Below are positions 1 to 9,481 of a stretch of DNA of 64,000 nucleotides, piece after piece; within the stretch, counting starts at the first letter, position 1, and the number at the start of each line of letters is the position of its first letter. The notes under the pieces were generated by a model, which was given only the letters and a program-made list of their open reading frames with translations, had not been told where the DNA came from and searched no databases. The stretch comes from Myxococcales bacterium (GTDB lineage: Bacteria; Myxococcota; Myxococcia; Myxococcales; Anaeromyxobacteraceae). The position numbers were made by a program, and so were the translations under genes. The stretch lies in NCBI GenBank assembly GCA_021806645.1, contig JAJZQX010000006.1:1-64000 (forward strand). Direction: 5' to 3'.

Positions 1-3000
1 GCGTCTGCCAGCCGCTGGATTGCTCGAGCACCGCGTGCCGGACCGGTGCCGAGGTGTTCAGCAATGGGGTGTGGACTTGCGCCTACACCAACGCGCCGCT
101 CGACTCCGGTTGCGACGACACCGATCTCTGTAACGGCCACGAGACCTGCGACGGCGCGGGAACCTGCCGAGCCGGCACGCCGCCGAATCCCGACGACGGA
201 AACCCAACGACGCTCGACTTCTGCGGCCCACAAGGCGTGAAGAACGTCCCAATCGCCTCCAACGGGACCGCCAAGGAGGCCTTCGCGACACCCATGACCG
301 GTCCCGACCCGCGGTCACGGGCGCTCCCGGTGGCACCCAATGCCGGCGGCCCGGTGGTGGACGAGAGCCGGGGCACGCTCAACTACCGGTACAGCTTCGA
401 GCTGCCGGCGGCCCGCGGGCGGTACCAGCCGAGGCTGGAACTCAACTACTCGAGCGCGTCGACCTACAACGACGCTTCCGGGGCGGGCTGGTCGCTGACG
501 TCGTTCTACATCGAGGCTGATACCTCGACGCCTCCGACCTCCGCGGTCGACAACGCGCCCCTGCAGCGGTGGCTCGTGGCCGACGGCACACGTACACGGC
601 TCCTCCCGAAGCCGAACGCGGCAGGAGAATGGCGGACCGAGGTGCAGGGCCCCTTCGTGAGAATCACCTACTCAAGCAGCGGATGGACCGCGACGGACGC
701 AGCGGGGACGACCTTCAGCTTCACGCGAAGGAGCCCGAACCCGCCGGCATGGAACACACTCGGCCGTTGGTACCTCAGTGAAGTGGTCGACGTCGATGGC
801 AACAAGACGCGCTTCACCTACCAGGACGAGACCGGGGCTTCAGCCCTGCTGACCGCGGTCGACTACAACTTCTTCTCGGCCGGGGCGCAGACCGGTACGT
901 CGGTCGAGTTGACATGGTCGCCGGACTACCAGGCGCGCATCCAGCGGGCAGCGGACACCGTCGCTTACCGCCAGGACATCCTGCGCACTGTCCGCATCAA
1001 GGGGGCGTCGACCGACGGCAAGCCGACGCTGCTGCGCCACGAACTGACCTACACCCATCAGCAGCAGGCCGACACGCTGCTACTTTCGCAGGTGGTCGTG
1101 AAGGCGGGAGAGGGCGCGGTCTCGTTGCCTCCGACCAACTTCGAGTACCAGGTAGGGACATCCACCTACCAGTTGGACCCTGGTGTCACGCTCGGCCTCG
1201 AGGAGTACCTTACAGCGTCGAAGGCAAATGAGCAGTGGCTCGACCTCGACGGTGACGGGCTTCCGGATCGGGTGGCCTGGCCATACTGGCGGCGTAACAC
1301 GACCCTCCCTCTTGGCTGGGCCGTCCCAACATTCGCTGCCAGCGCACTGATCCCGGGAGCCCCGGTACTCTCGCCTGCGCCGGCTTTCGTGGGAAATCCG
1401 CTTCGCGCCGCCTTCATGGACTTCGACGGTGACGGGATCATCGACCTGGTCACGGTGGGCGACAACGTCACCAGCGGACCTCGTTGCGACTACCAGGTGT
1501 GGCTCGGCCAGGGGAGCGGCGCCTCCTACTCGCTCTCGCCCTCCAAGCTCTGTGTCGATGCCATCCAGTTCATCGGCCAGGTCGCGCCGGGGCACTTCGG
1601 CATCCGGTACGCGAGCAAGACGATCGAGGCCTTCTCCCTGATGGACGTGAATGGTGACGGGATCCCGGATTTCGTCAAGCCCGACCCGAACAACACACTC
1701 GTGCTCGACGTCTGGCTCGGGTTGCCGATCAGGGACGCCTCGGGAACCCTGACGGGATTCGGATTCGCCTTGTGGAAGACCATGATGGTGCCGAAGCCCA
1801 TCGACGCAGTGTCGGGGCTCGACCTCAACGGGGACGGGCTCGGCGGCGACTACGCGGCGTCGGGTCACCTGGTCGACATGTATGGCTTGGCCGTCTTTGG
1901 CCAGGGCGGTAGCTTCACAGGCAGCGCCTACCCCTGGAATGTCACGGAATGGCCAAATGCATCACCTCCGGTCACCACAAGCATCCAGGACGCGGGGCCG
2001 CTGGCGGTGGCGCGGAACCAGTTCACCTGTCCTCCCCCGCCAAGCTCGCCAACAGGGTCGCTCAACTACGGAGTCCTTTTCGACGACCCACGCAGGTCGA
2101 TCGGTTTAACGGACTTGAACGGCGACGGCCGCCCGGACCTCCTGGTCAAGCCTTCCCTGTTCGATTCCACCTGCCCCTCAGGGCGGGCATGTACGCAGGT
2201 TGAGGACAACTTCGTGATCGGAGGCCAGTGCTACGATCCCAATGTGGTCTGCCCGCTGGTCGTCTACTGGAACACCGGCGGCGGGTTTGAGCGAGGTGGG
2301 ACGCTCCAGGCCCCCACGGACCTCTTCCCGTCGGTGTCCTACGCTCCGGTCCCCGGCCCTGACAGCACGGGCGTCCAGTGCCTCTATGGTTGGCAAGGCA
2401 CCGTCGACCCGTACGCCTACCGCGAACTCTCTCCCCAGCCAGGAACCAGCACCTTCACCGCGTGGTCGGCCGACTTCATTGACCTCAATGGCGACGGGAT
2501 CCCCGACTACGCGACCAACCGAGGCGGCGCCTGGACCTTCTTCAAGGGGAACAACGTCGCGCCGCTCCTCAACAAGGTGACGACGGCGGCGGGCGCCGCC
2601 TACTCGGTGACCTACGCCCAGGGCGCTTCGTTCGGCGCGGGACCGCTGGACGGCGCGCTAGACGTGGTCACACAGGTGGTCCTATTTGACCCAGGGTACC
2701 GGGCCCGGCCCGGGGCAACCACCCGGTTTCCGGTTGCGACCACCAACTACCGATACGCCACCCCGGTTCACGGCCCCAATCCGGCCAACTTCGGGCGTAT
2801 CGAGCCCCGCGGCTTCGGCGAAAGCTGGACCTGGCTGGCGGAGCCAGGGACAGGCGACAAGGTCGCGAAGCACGTCACCTGGGTCACGTCATCGTCGGTG
2901 CTGGCTGGCTCGCCCAGCAGGATCGAGTGGGGGACGTTCTCCACCGCCGAGCCGAGCGGTGGCTTCAGCGCCTTCAAGCGGACCGAACTCGAATACACCG

Positions 3001-6000
3001 TGAAGTCGCTCGACGCGGGCACCTGCACGCCACCTTCGACAACTCTCACCGCCGCCTCCTTCCCGGTCGCCCCGGTCACGACGCTGGTGCGGAATCTCGA
3101 CATCCTGGACGCCAGCGCCACGCTCGGTGGTCAGCAGACCCGGGAATGCGCCGACGTCGACTCGGTCGGCAACGTGCTCAAGACCACCGTCATCACCAAT
3201 GGCACCTGGAACGGCACCTCCCTCGCCGGGGACACCCTGGTGGAGACAGCGGCCTTCGATCTTGGGGCCACGTGCAAGTCTTGCCCCAAGACTCAGGAGT
3301 TGAAGACGGCGACCGGGACCACGCTCTCCTCGACCAGCTACTACTACGACTCGCCCATCGGCACCTGGAGCGCGGCGACCAACAACCCCGGCTCCGGCCA
3401 CCTCAACTACGTGTCGCGGTGGGTGTCGGCCACCCGCTCGGACGTGGCCTCGGCGCAGGCCTACAACGCCGACGGCACGATCCAGTATCGGGTGAGCGAT
3501 CCCTTCCCGGGCAGCCACGCCCGCTCCACCACCGAGAGCTACACCTACGACGCCCAGCAGCTCCGCGTCACGCTGACCACGCGGACCGACGGCCTGCAGA
3601 CCGTCTTCACCAGCGCAGCCTATGACACCAGGGGGCTCCTCGCCTCCCAAAGCGGGCCATACCTCACGGGCGGCGAGGCCTCCGCGCCGACCCAGGCCTT
3701 CGCGCGGGACGACTTCGGCCGCGTCGTGGCCGTGGGGCGCTCGGTCGCCTATGACGGCACGACCGGGACCACCACCGTGACCGGCGCCATTGCGGCCACC
3801 GAGTACGTGGACACGTCGCCGCCGATGGTCCGCAGCTACACCTTCCTCGCCCCGCTGACCTTCGACGTGGGCGCCATCCCGGCCACACCGGACGTGAAGC
3901 AGGTGGTGGCGTTCAAGGACATCCTCGGCCGCACCACCGAGGTGCGCGAGCGTCTCGGCGTGGCCGGCACGGCTGACCCGTCATCGCAGGTCATCCAGGC
4001 GCTCTCCGGCTACCGGGTGGTGTCGCTGGTGAAGTACGACGCGGCCGGGCGAGTGGTCGCCTCCCTCGAGCCGAGCTTCGCGGCCGATGGGAGCACGCCC
4101 AGCCAGTTCGACACGGTGGCGGCGATTGCGGGCATCCGCGGCGCCATGACGGTGTTCGACGCGACGGGTCGGGTGACTTGTTCGAAGGCCGGCATTTACG
4201 TTGCGCTAGGGAACGACGCTTCCTGCACCACCAGCAAGGAGAGCGGCGCCAGCTACCATGTTGCGACCGCCTTCGCATACGGAACTCCAGCAGGCGCGTC
4301 TCCCGCCGGGCTCGCCACCGTGACGGCCTGGGTGCCGGGCCGGTTCAACGGGACGGGCACCGGCACCACGATCGGCACCACCACGACCTTCCGCGCCGAT
4401 GGCCGCGTCCAGGACGTCAGCGATTCGCGCGGCAACACCGTGACCACCAGCTACGACCTGCTGGGCCGGGCGGTCGCAGTGACGCGAAAGACGGCAGGCA
4501 ACTCGGCGATCGCCATGTCCACGAGGACTCTCGACGGGCTCGGGCGAGTCACTGACGAATACGACGACAACTGGAGCCCCGGGCTGTCGCCGAGTCGGGA
4601 ATACACCTACGACCAAGTGGGGCGAGCCTATTCCATCCAGCTGGCGCCCCAGGAAATCGGGGGGACGCCGTATCGTGCCATGCTGAACTACGAGTTCAAG
4701 AGCATGGGCCGGCCGACCCGGATCACGGTGACGGAGCCAGGCACGGCCACGCGGCAGCTGGCCGCGTTCTCCTACGACCTGCCCTATGCCGGCAACGGCG
4801 CGCTCTACACCAACACCGCCGGCCGGCTCGCGTCGGTGCTGGGCCCGAACACCTCGATCGCGCTCGGCTACGACCAGAACGGCCAGGCGATCCGCCGCGA
4901 CCAGTGGATCGCCGGCCTCACCGGCGCGTTCACGCTCACCGGCGCCATCAGCGACGACGGCCGGATGCTGGCCGGCAGCTTCTTCTCCGGCTACTCGCAG
5001 ACCGTCAACTACTTCGGCCGCTACGACTCGGCCGGCCGCCCGGTCCGGGTGGACGCGGGCGGCGCGTCGGCCGGAGCGGCGCCGGTGGTCAACCTCTGGG
5101 AGGTCCGCAACGCCGCCAACACCGACTACGACGGCTACGACGTCCTGGGGCGAGTCGGCCGCCTGCGGAGCAACGGCGGCACGGTGGACACCTACCGGAA
5201 CTACGACACCTTCACGGGCGCGCTGACGTCGCAGGCCGCGACACTGGCCTCGGGGACGAAGGCGTACGGGATTGACAGCATCGTCTACTTCGGCGCGAAG
5301 TTGACCACCTACCGCGACACGACCGTCCCGGGCACGGTGACCAGCTACGGCTACACGTACGACGAGGCGGGGCGGCTGGCGACGGCGAAGGCGTCGCGGG
5401 TGGGCGGGGCGGCCATCTCGCAGGGGTACGGGCAGAGCTATTCGGCCAAGGATCCGAGCTGGACCACGCCGGGCGCCTCGATGGAGAACCTGGAACAGGT
5501 GAACGACGTCTCCGGCACCACCGACTACGCCTACCAGGGAGACCGGGCGACGCAGCTCACCGGCGCGGTGAACGCCACCCTCGGCTACGACTACGCTGGC
5601 CGGGCGACGAGCCGGGTGTCCGGCGGCGCGGAGGTGGAAGGCTTCGTCCACGACGTGCTCGACCGGCTGACGCAGATCCGGCGCAACGGCGCGCTCTCGG
5701 AGATCCTGGAATACGCGCCCACCGGTGAGCCGATCTTCCGGAAGCTGGGGACCAAGGGGACCTGGTACGTGGGGGCGGTGGGGACGGTGACGGCCGACGT
5801 GCCGGCCACCTGCAAGGGGATCGACGTGTACGCCATCCCCCTCGCGGACCGGTGCGTCCCGGTACCCGGGACGGTGAAGGTGGCGGCCCACGTGCAGGTG
5901 GCGGGGGCAAGGGTGGCGAGCGTGAAGGCGGCGGCGGGGAGCGGGCTCGACCCGGTGAGCGAGGTGCTTTACTACCACCGCGACATGCAGGGGAGCGTGG

Positions 6001-7217
6001 TGGCGACCACCTACCGGGCCAACGGCTTCAACGGCTACATGGGCGCGCGCTACCGCTACACGCCCTACGGCCAGTTCGACCGCGCGGAGAACGTCTCGCC
6101 CTCAAGCGACTCGGAGCTGGGGTACACCGGCGGCCTGCGGCTCGGCTACACGGCGGGGGTGGCGCAGCAGGGGAACCTGCTGCTGCTGGGCGCGCGGGTC
6201 TACCACGCGGAGCTGAAGCGCTGGCTGGTGCCGGATACAGTGGACCTACGCCGGTACACCTATGCGGGCGGGGACCCGGTGAACTTCGTGGATCCGAGCG
6301 GGAGGATGGCAATTGTGGCGGGTGGGGGCGCTGGCGGCGTCGGGGGAGGCGGCGAGAAAGTCGGTACCTCGGGCGGTGCTCCGCCAATAGGCATCCAATT
6401 CAAGGATGAGGCAGGAGTCTATCCTCTTTGCAGCGGTGATGTTCCGCCAGGAACGCCATTCTGCCGGATGCCAGACGGCACTCTCGTTGACCTTCGTTGC
6501 CCGGGGCGCGAGGTGTGGTCGTGCTCCGGTTCAAGTGGCGGTGGAAACAGCAGACCCCCGCCTCCTGGAAGCTATCCGACCAATCCAGGCGGAGGAGGGG
6601 GTGGAGGCGGAGGACCCGGCGTGAACGGTGGCAAAGCAGTTGCGATTGCCGGGGCTACGACGGCCGTCATGGCCGGCTTGGTGGCCAGACAGGGGGCTAA
6701 GGCGGCCGCTGGTGCTGCTGCCGCAAAGGTCGCGGGTCAGACCGCGCTCGAAATCGCGGCGGCTGGGCAGATGGCGGGGTCACTTCTCGGCGAGAACTTC
6801 ATCGCCTTTGCTGCGACAACAGGCGTCGTGATGGCTGTGGGGCTGACCCCAGGCGGGCTTATAGCTGCTGCGGCTGTAGGTGCCATTGCAAATGGGGTAT
6901 TCGCGCTTGTCGCTGGAATCGCTGCAGGCGACTCTGCGCAGCAGATTGCACGGAATACCCTTGTTGCCGCGGCGACGGGGGGGCTCACGGCCCTTGTTGC
7001 GCCATTGGCTATCATGGGGGGTGTTCCCGGCGGATTGGCTGTATATGCCGGTCTTGTCGCCGGGGTGGGCGCAAACCTTGCGACGGCGCCTCGGCGCTGG
7101 CGGCGGCGGAATGGACAGCGAGGTCGCGTCGAGAGAGGGCGTCGAGGAATGGGTGGGCCCATTCCATGGAGTGGTAGGAGCGCCCACCTACTGACTGTTG
7201 CGGGAGTTCCGGCGTGA
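1..7217 (+). CDS. SpvB/FG-GAP/YD-repeat RHS protein, 5' partial
   Basis: Giant RHS-family protein; its frame is open from base 3, so the true start lies left of the window. Counting residues from the GTG at base 54: a Cys-rich stretch (about 20-50, CDDTDLCNGHETCD), an SpvB-like domain (about 80-330, with GAGWSL), six FG-GAP/VCBS-type calcium motifs of the form DxxGDGxxD (near 398, 458, 531, 590, 688, 811), many YD repeats (about 1150-1870, e.g. YDLLGRAVAV), the RHS core (about 1970-2084, YYHRDMQGS to DPSGRM) and a tip of about 300 residues. The tip starts with a Gly/Pro linker, continues as Ala/Gly-rich hydrophobic helices and ends Arg-rich. Proteins of this SpvB/TcaC type are known to encapsulate a C-terminal toxin; a toxic tip is inference here and no known toxin fold is recognised. 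Codon bias is clearly weaker in the tip than in the core. Confidence 0.93.
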   Translation, partial: VCQPLDCSSTACRTGAEVFSNGVWTCAYTNAPLDSGCDDTDLCNGHETCDGAGTCRAGTPPNPDDGNPTTLDFCGPQGVKNVPIASNGTAKEAFATPMTGPDPRSRALPVAPNAGGPVVDESRGTLNYRYSFELPAARGRYQPRLELNYSSASTYNDASGAGWSLTSFYIEADTSTPPTSAVDNAPLQRWLVADGTRTRLLPKPNAAGEWRTEVQGPFVRITYSSSGWTATDAAGTTFSFTRRSPNPPAWNTLGRWYLSEVVDVDGNKTRFTYQDETGASALLTAVDYNFFSAGAQTGTSVELTWSPDYQARIQRAADTVAYRQDILRTVRIKGASTDGKPTLLRHELTYTHQQQADTLLLSQVVVKAGEGAVSLPPTNFEYQVGTSTYQLDPGVTLGLEEYLTASKANEQWLDLDGDGLPDRVAWPYWRRNTTLPLGWAVPTFAASALIPGAPVLSPAPAFVGNPLRAAFMDFDGDGIIDLVTVGDNVTSGPRCDYQVWLGQGSGASYSLSPSKLCVDAIQFIGQVAPGHFGIRYASKTIEAFSLMDVNGDGIPDFVKPDPNNTLVLDVWLGLPIRDASGTLTGFGFALWKTMMVPKPIDAVSGLDLNGDGLGGDYAASGHLVDMYGLAVFGQGGSFTGSAYPWNVTEWPNASPPVTTSIQDAGPLAVARNQFTCPPPPSSPTGSLNYGVLFDDPRRSIGLTDLNGDGRPDLLVKPSLFDSTCPSGRACTQVEDNFVIGGQCYDPNVVCPLVVYWNTGGGFERGGTLQAPTDLFPSVSYAPVPGPDSTGVQCLYGWQGTVDPYAYRELSPQPGTSTFTAWSADFIDLNGDGIPDYATNRGGAWTFFKGNNVAPLLNKVTTAAGAAYSVTYAQGASFGAGPLDGALDVVTQVVLFDPGYRARPGATTRFPVATTNYRYATPVHGPNPANFGRIEPRGFGESWTWLAEPGTGDKVAKHVTWVTSSSVLAGSPSRIEWGTFSTAEPSGGFSAFKRTELEYTVKSLDAGTCTPPSTTLTAASFPVAPVTTLVRNLDILDASATLGGQQTRECADVDSVGNVLKTTVITNGTWNGTSLAGDTLVETAAFDLGATCKSCPKTQELKTATGTTLSSTSYYYDSPIGTWSAATNNPGSGHLNYVSRWVSATRSDVASAQAYNADGTIQYRVSDPFPGSHARSTTESYTYDAQQLRVTLTTRTDGLQTVFTSAAYDTRGLLASQSGPYLTGGEASAPTQAFARDDFGRVVAVGRSVAYDGTTGTTTVTGAIAATEYVDTSPPMVRSYTFLAPLTFDVGAIPATPDVKQVVAFKDILGRTTEVRERLGVAGTADPSSQVIQALSGYRVVSLVKYDAAGRVVASLEPSFAADGSTPSQFDTVAAIAGIRGAMTVFDATGRVTCSKAGIYVALGNDASCTTSKESGASYHVATAFAYGTPAGASPAGLATVTAWVPGRFNGTGTGTTIGTTTTFRADGRVQDVSDSRGNTVTTSYDLLGRAVAVTRKTAGNSAIAMSTRTLDGLGRVTDEYDDNWSPGLSPSREYTYDQVGRAYSIQLAPQEIGGTPYRAMLNYEFKSMGRPTRITVTEPGTATRQLAAFSYDLPYAGNGALYTNTAGRLASVLGPNTSIALGYDQNGQAIRRDQWIAGLTGAFTLTGAISDDGRMLAGSFFSGYSQTVNYFGRYDSAGRPVRVDAGGASAGAAPVVNLWEVRNAANTDYDGYDVLGRVGRLRSNGGTVDTYRNYDTFTGALTSQAATLASGTKAYGIDSIVYFGAKLTTYRDTTVPGTVTSYGYTYDEAGRLATAKASRVGGAAISQGYGQSYSAKDPSWTTPGASMENLEQVNDVSGTTDYAYQGDRATQLTGAVNATLGYDYAGRATSRVSGGAEVEGFVHDVLDRLTQIRRNGALSEILEYAPTGEPIFRKLGTKGTWYVGAVGTVTADVPATCKGIDVYAIPLADRCVPVPGTVKVAAHVQVAGARVASVKAAAGSGLDPVSEVLYYHRDMQGSVVATTYRANGFNGYMGARYRYTPYGQFDRAENVSPSSDSELGYTGGLRLGYTAGVAQQGNLLLLGARVYHAELKRWLVPDTVDLRRYTYAGGDPVNFVDPSGRMAIVAGGGAGGVGGGGEKVGTSGGAPPIGIQFKDEAGVYPLCSGDVPPGTPFCRMPDGTLVDLRCPGREVWSCSGSSGGGNSRPPPPGSYPTNPGGGGGGGGGPGVNGGKAVAIAGATTAVMAGLVARQGAKAAAGAAAAKVAGQTALEIAAAGQMAGSLLGENFIAFAATTGVVMAVGLTPGGLIAAAAVGAIANGVFALVAGIAAGDSAQQIARNTLVAAATGGLTALVAPLAIMGGVPGGLAVYAGLVAGVGANLATAPRRWRRRNGQRGRVERGRRGMGGPIPWSGRSAHLLTVAGVPA

Positions 7218-7465
7218 CCCGAATACTATGCGCGGGCTCATGGGACCTGAGCAGCACCATTGCCGTGATCGCGCTTGCGGCGTTGAGTTCTTGGGGGACT
7301 TGGACCGGACTAGGGATAGCCAGAAGGCTTCACCATGAGACCGACCCGCGCTTTCCGACGACGCGGCCCGCCAGGCTCTTCCTCGTCTGCATTCTCCTTG
7401 GAGGTGGGCTAGTGATGCTGTCTGCGTGTGTTCTAGCTGCGCTGTCGCCCTGGATCTGCGAGTAG
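7214..7465 (+). CDS. small two-helix membrane protein, RHS-linked
   Basis: 83-residue protein of unknown family. Its GTG start overlaps the TGA of the RHS gene by four bases (GTGA), which implies translational coupling. Two hydrophobic segments are visible (about residues 14-33 and 53-77) around a short basic/acidic loop containing RRLHHETDP. A short membrane protein coupled to an RHS tip that is itself hydrophobic would fit a self-protection (immunity) role, but this is positional inference only. Base composition is less GC-biased at third positions than in the chromosomal genes further right, as in the RHS tip. Confidence 0.6.
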   Translation: MTRILCAGSWDLSSTIAVIALAALSSWGTWTGLGIARRLHHETDPRFPTTRPARLFLVCILLGGGLVMLSACVLAALSPWICE

Positions 7466-7497
7466 ACCAAGGTGAACCGCGATTGGGTGATTCCAAG

Positions 7498-8202
7498 ATG
7501 ATGTTCAAGAGGCAGGCAAAGGGGAGCAGGATAGAGACGGTGGCATACTTTGGGTCCGCTTTGGTCTTCTCTGGGCTCTTGGGACTCTGGGCTCTGGTGG
7601 GCCAGCCTTCTGGGCGGCTCGGACTGTGGCCGACAGGCCTCGGAACGGCCCTCTTTGCGGGTTCCGCGGTCCTGTTGGTCTTCTGGCCAGTGACTCCCGA
7701 GGCGTTCGCGCGTGGTGGTTCGTTTACATTGAAGGCAAACCTCCTGCGCCGGACACTGGGCGTCTCGGCGGTTCCCAGCTACATGGTCCTGATTGCGTAC
7801 ATGGGCTGGGACTTTCCGCGTGCCCATCGTCTTGCTCCCTTCGTGCTGTTGGGCGCGGCGCTGACGTTGGCCTCTGGAGCGCATGCAGCATGGACAGTGA
7901 CCACATGGAATGCTGCCGGGCTTGAAAGGCGGACGTGGCTGTCGACGTCGAAGGTGGCCTGGGCAGATGTCCGAGGAGTTGACCGGCTTGGCAGCGCAGT
8001 ACTCTTCCTCCTGCTGACATCTGGCGAGCGCTGGCGCCTTCCCGCTCGGTGGGACGGTATTCCACAGTTCTCGGCCGAACTCCTTGACCGAGTGAACACT
8101 GGGGCTTTGCATGCGAGCGACGATGTGCGTCGCTTCCTGGAATCCCAGGCGCAACTTAACGACCGATCGCGACCCGGAAGCACCGGCCGCGAGTTTGAGT
8201 GA
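7498..8202 (+). CDS. membrane protein with C-terminal PH-like domain
   Basis: 234-residue protein; of the two adjacent ATG codons (7498, 7501) either may be used, and an upstream ATG at 7426 in the same frame is less likely because it would overlap the preceding gene. Four hydrophobic segments (about 15-34, 42-63, 90-103, 112-132) are followed by a soluble part with a WADVRGV...LLLTSGERWRLP pattern like bacterial PH (bPH/YcxB-type) domains. It lies 32 bp after the 83-residue protein in the same low-bias segment, so the two may be a cassette delivered with the RHS tip. Function unknown; an immunity or accessory role is only inferred from position. Confidence 0.6.
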   Translation: MMFKRQAKGSRIETVAYFGSALVFSGLLGLWALVGQPSGRLGLWPTGLGTALFAGSAVLLVFWPVTPEAFARGGSFTLKANLLRRTLGVSAVPSYMVLIAYMGWDFPRAHRLAPFVLLGAALTLASGAHAAWTVTTWNAAGLERRTWLSTSKVAWADVRGVDRLGSAVLFLLLTSGERWRLPARWDGIPQFSAELLDRVNTGALHASDDVRRFLESQAQLNDRSRPGSTGREFE

Positions 8203-8386
8203 AGGGTTGAGCTTCTTCCGCTGGTTGTAGGCCTTCATGAAGGCGACGACTTGAATCATCAGTTCCTCGATCCATGCGCGTTCGCTTAGCAGGAGCCAAC
8301 CAACCAACCGACATGACGCCAGGAAGTTGAAGGTCAAGTCCCCATCTCTGTGTAAATCGCACGTCGCGTGAAGCTCATCGGGTACT

Positions 8387-8807
8387 TCAGGCCGCCCTGG
8401 TGACGACGGCCTCCTTCGACTTCCGCAGCGACATGTCCAGGTAGCGGCGGTCGGTCTAGATGGCGGTGATCTGGAGGGCTACGGCGGTGACGCGCTCGCC
8501 GTCCGCAGTAGCCAGCCCTCAGCCACGACGCCCGCTCGCAGGCTGACCGGCTCCACCACCTTGGCGTTCCGCTTGCCGACCTGCCGATACAGCGACCGCT
8601 CCAACACAACGGGTCCCGCCAGCGTGTAGTAGATGGCCTCGCCGCGACCAACCCTGGTGTACCGGGCCCCAGCGATCCCCACCGCCAGACGGTCCACGTC
8701 CAGGCTCCGGAGCACGTTCTCATGGCTGGCCCGCTCGATCCGAGCGCTGGTTGCCCCGATGGCCACGTCGACCTCGGCGTAGTTCACCGACTTGCCGCTG
8801 TCGGCGC
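8387..8807 (-). pseudogene. ISKra4-like transposase relic, middle deleted
   Basis: The N-terminal part of an ISKra4-type transposase is readable from 8807 (SADSGKSVNYAEVDVAIG, LRSLDVDRLAVGIAG, YYTLAGPVVLERSLYRQ, SLRAGVVAEGWL), then the frame breaks at about 8485-8500. In another frame the characteristic short C-terminal tail follows (DGERVTAVALQITAI, a TAG stop, then TDRRYLDMSLRKSKE ending in RAA and a stop at 8387). About 0.4 kb remains of an element whose transposase is normally over 1 kb, so the catalytic core is gone. Family assignment rests on remembered similarity to myxobacterial ISKra4 proteins. The adjacent 8203-8386 has no convincing gene; its minus strand reads IEELMIQVVAFMKAYNQ, which could be another transposon scrap but is too short to call. 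Confidence 0.6.
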
Positions 8808-8814
8808 TCGCCGG

Positions 8815-8962
8815 TGGCCGGGACGGTGAAGGTGGCGGCCCACGTGCAGGTGGCGGAACCTGGTGCTGCTCGGCGCGCGGGTCTACCACGCCGAGCCGAG
8901 GCGCTGGCTGGTGCCGGACACGGTGGACGGGCGGAGGTACACCAACGCGGGCGGGGACGCGC
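8815..8962 (+). pseudogene. orphan RHS-core fragment
   Basis: Two pieces of RHS coding sequence are joined. 8817-8855 matches the main RHS gene near 5870-5908 (GTVKVAAHVQVA) and 8856-8962 matches it near 6172-6279 (LLGARVYHAE, RRWLVPDTVD, RRYTNAGGDA). About 265 bp between them is missing and the join shifts the frame, so this is not a usable gene. It abuts the transposase relic on the left and the start of the nucleotidyltransferase gene on the right. It is most simply the remains of a second RHS copy or of a displaced RHS tip cassette. Confidence 0.85.
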
Positions 8963-8974
8963 TAGGATCGCCAC

Positions 8975-9481
8975 GTGACGGTGCATCCCATCGAGCAGGT
9001 GCTGTCGGCGCTCAACGCGACCGGGGTGCGCTATCTCGTGGTCGGCGGCGTGGCGGTCGTCCTCCACGGACACCTGCGAACCACCGCCGACCTCGACCTG
9101 GTGGTCTCGCTGGAGCCAGCCAATGCCCGGCGCGCCATCGAGGCGCTCACCGGGCTCGGCTATCGCCCCCGGGCACCGGTGGCGGCCGAGCGCTTCGCCG
9201 ACGCCACGGAGCGCGCCGCCTGGATCGCCGAGAATGGGCTCACGGTCTTCTCGCTCTGGAGCGATCGCACGCCCTCGCTGGAGGTGGACCTCTTCGTCCG
9301 CGAACCGTTCGACTTCGAGCAGGCCTGGGCGCGGCGGGTGACGGTGTCGCTCGACACCACCACGGCGACCGTGGTCGGGCTCCAGGACCTGCTGGCCCTG
9401 AAGCGCGAGGCGCGCCGGCCGCAGGATCTCGCCGACGTCGCTGCCCTGGAAGTCATTGCCTCGGCAGGACGGGCTCCGTGA
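8975..9481 (+). CDS. AbiEii/DUF6036-like nucleotidyltransferase
   Basis: 168-residue protein of the nucleotidyltransferase superfamily. The N-terminal signature GGVAVVLHGHLRTTADLDLVV has the Gly-Gly turn followed by the metal-binding D-L-D pair at about residues 39-41; a third acidic strand is VDLF near 107-110. GTG start at 8975, directly after the RHS fragment. Family members act as toxins or toxin-like enzymes in bicistronic modules. The four-base overlap with the next small gene supports such a pair. The target is unknown; the group is diverse, and some members occur outside toxin-antitoxin settings. Confidence 0.8.
   Translation: MTVHPIEQVLSALNATGVRYLVVGGVAVVLHGHLRTTADLDLVVSLEPANARRAIEALTGLGYRPRAPVAAERFADATERAAWIAENGLTVFSLWSDRTPSLEVDLFVREPFDFEQAWARRVTVSLDTTTATVVGLQDLLALKREARRPQDLADVAALEVIASAGRAP

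Noticed and set aside
8203-8386. Minus-strand reading containing IEELMIQVVAFMKAYNQRKKL as a possible gene
   Set aside because: Only about 50 plausible codons before it runs antisense into the membrane-protein gene; at most a transposon scrap.
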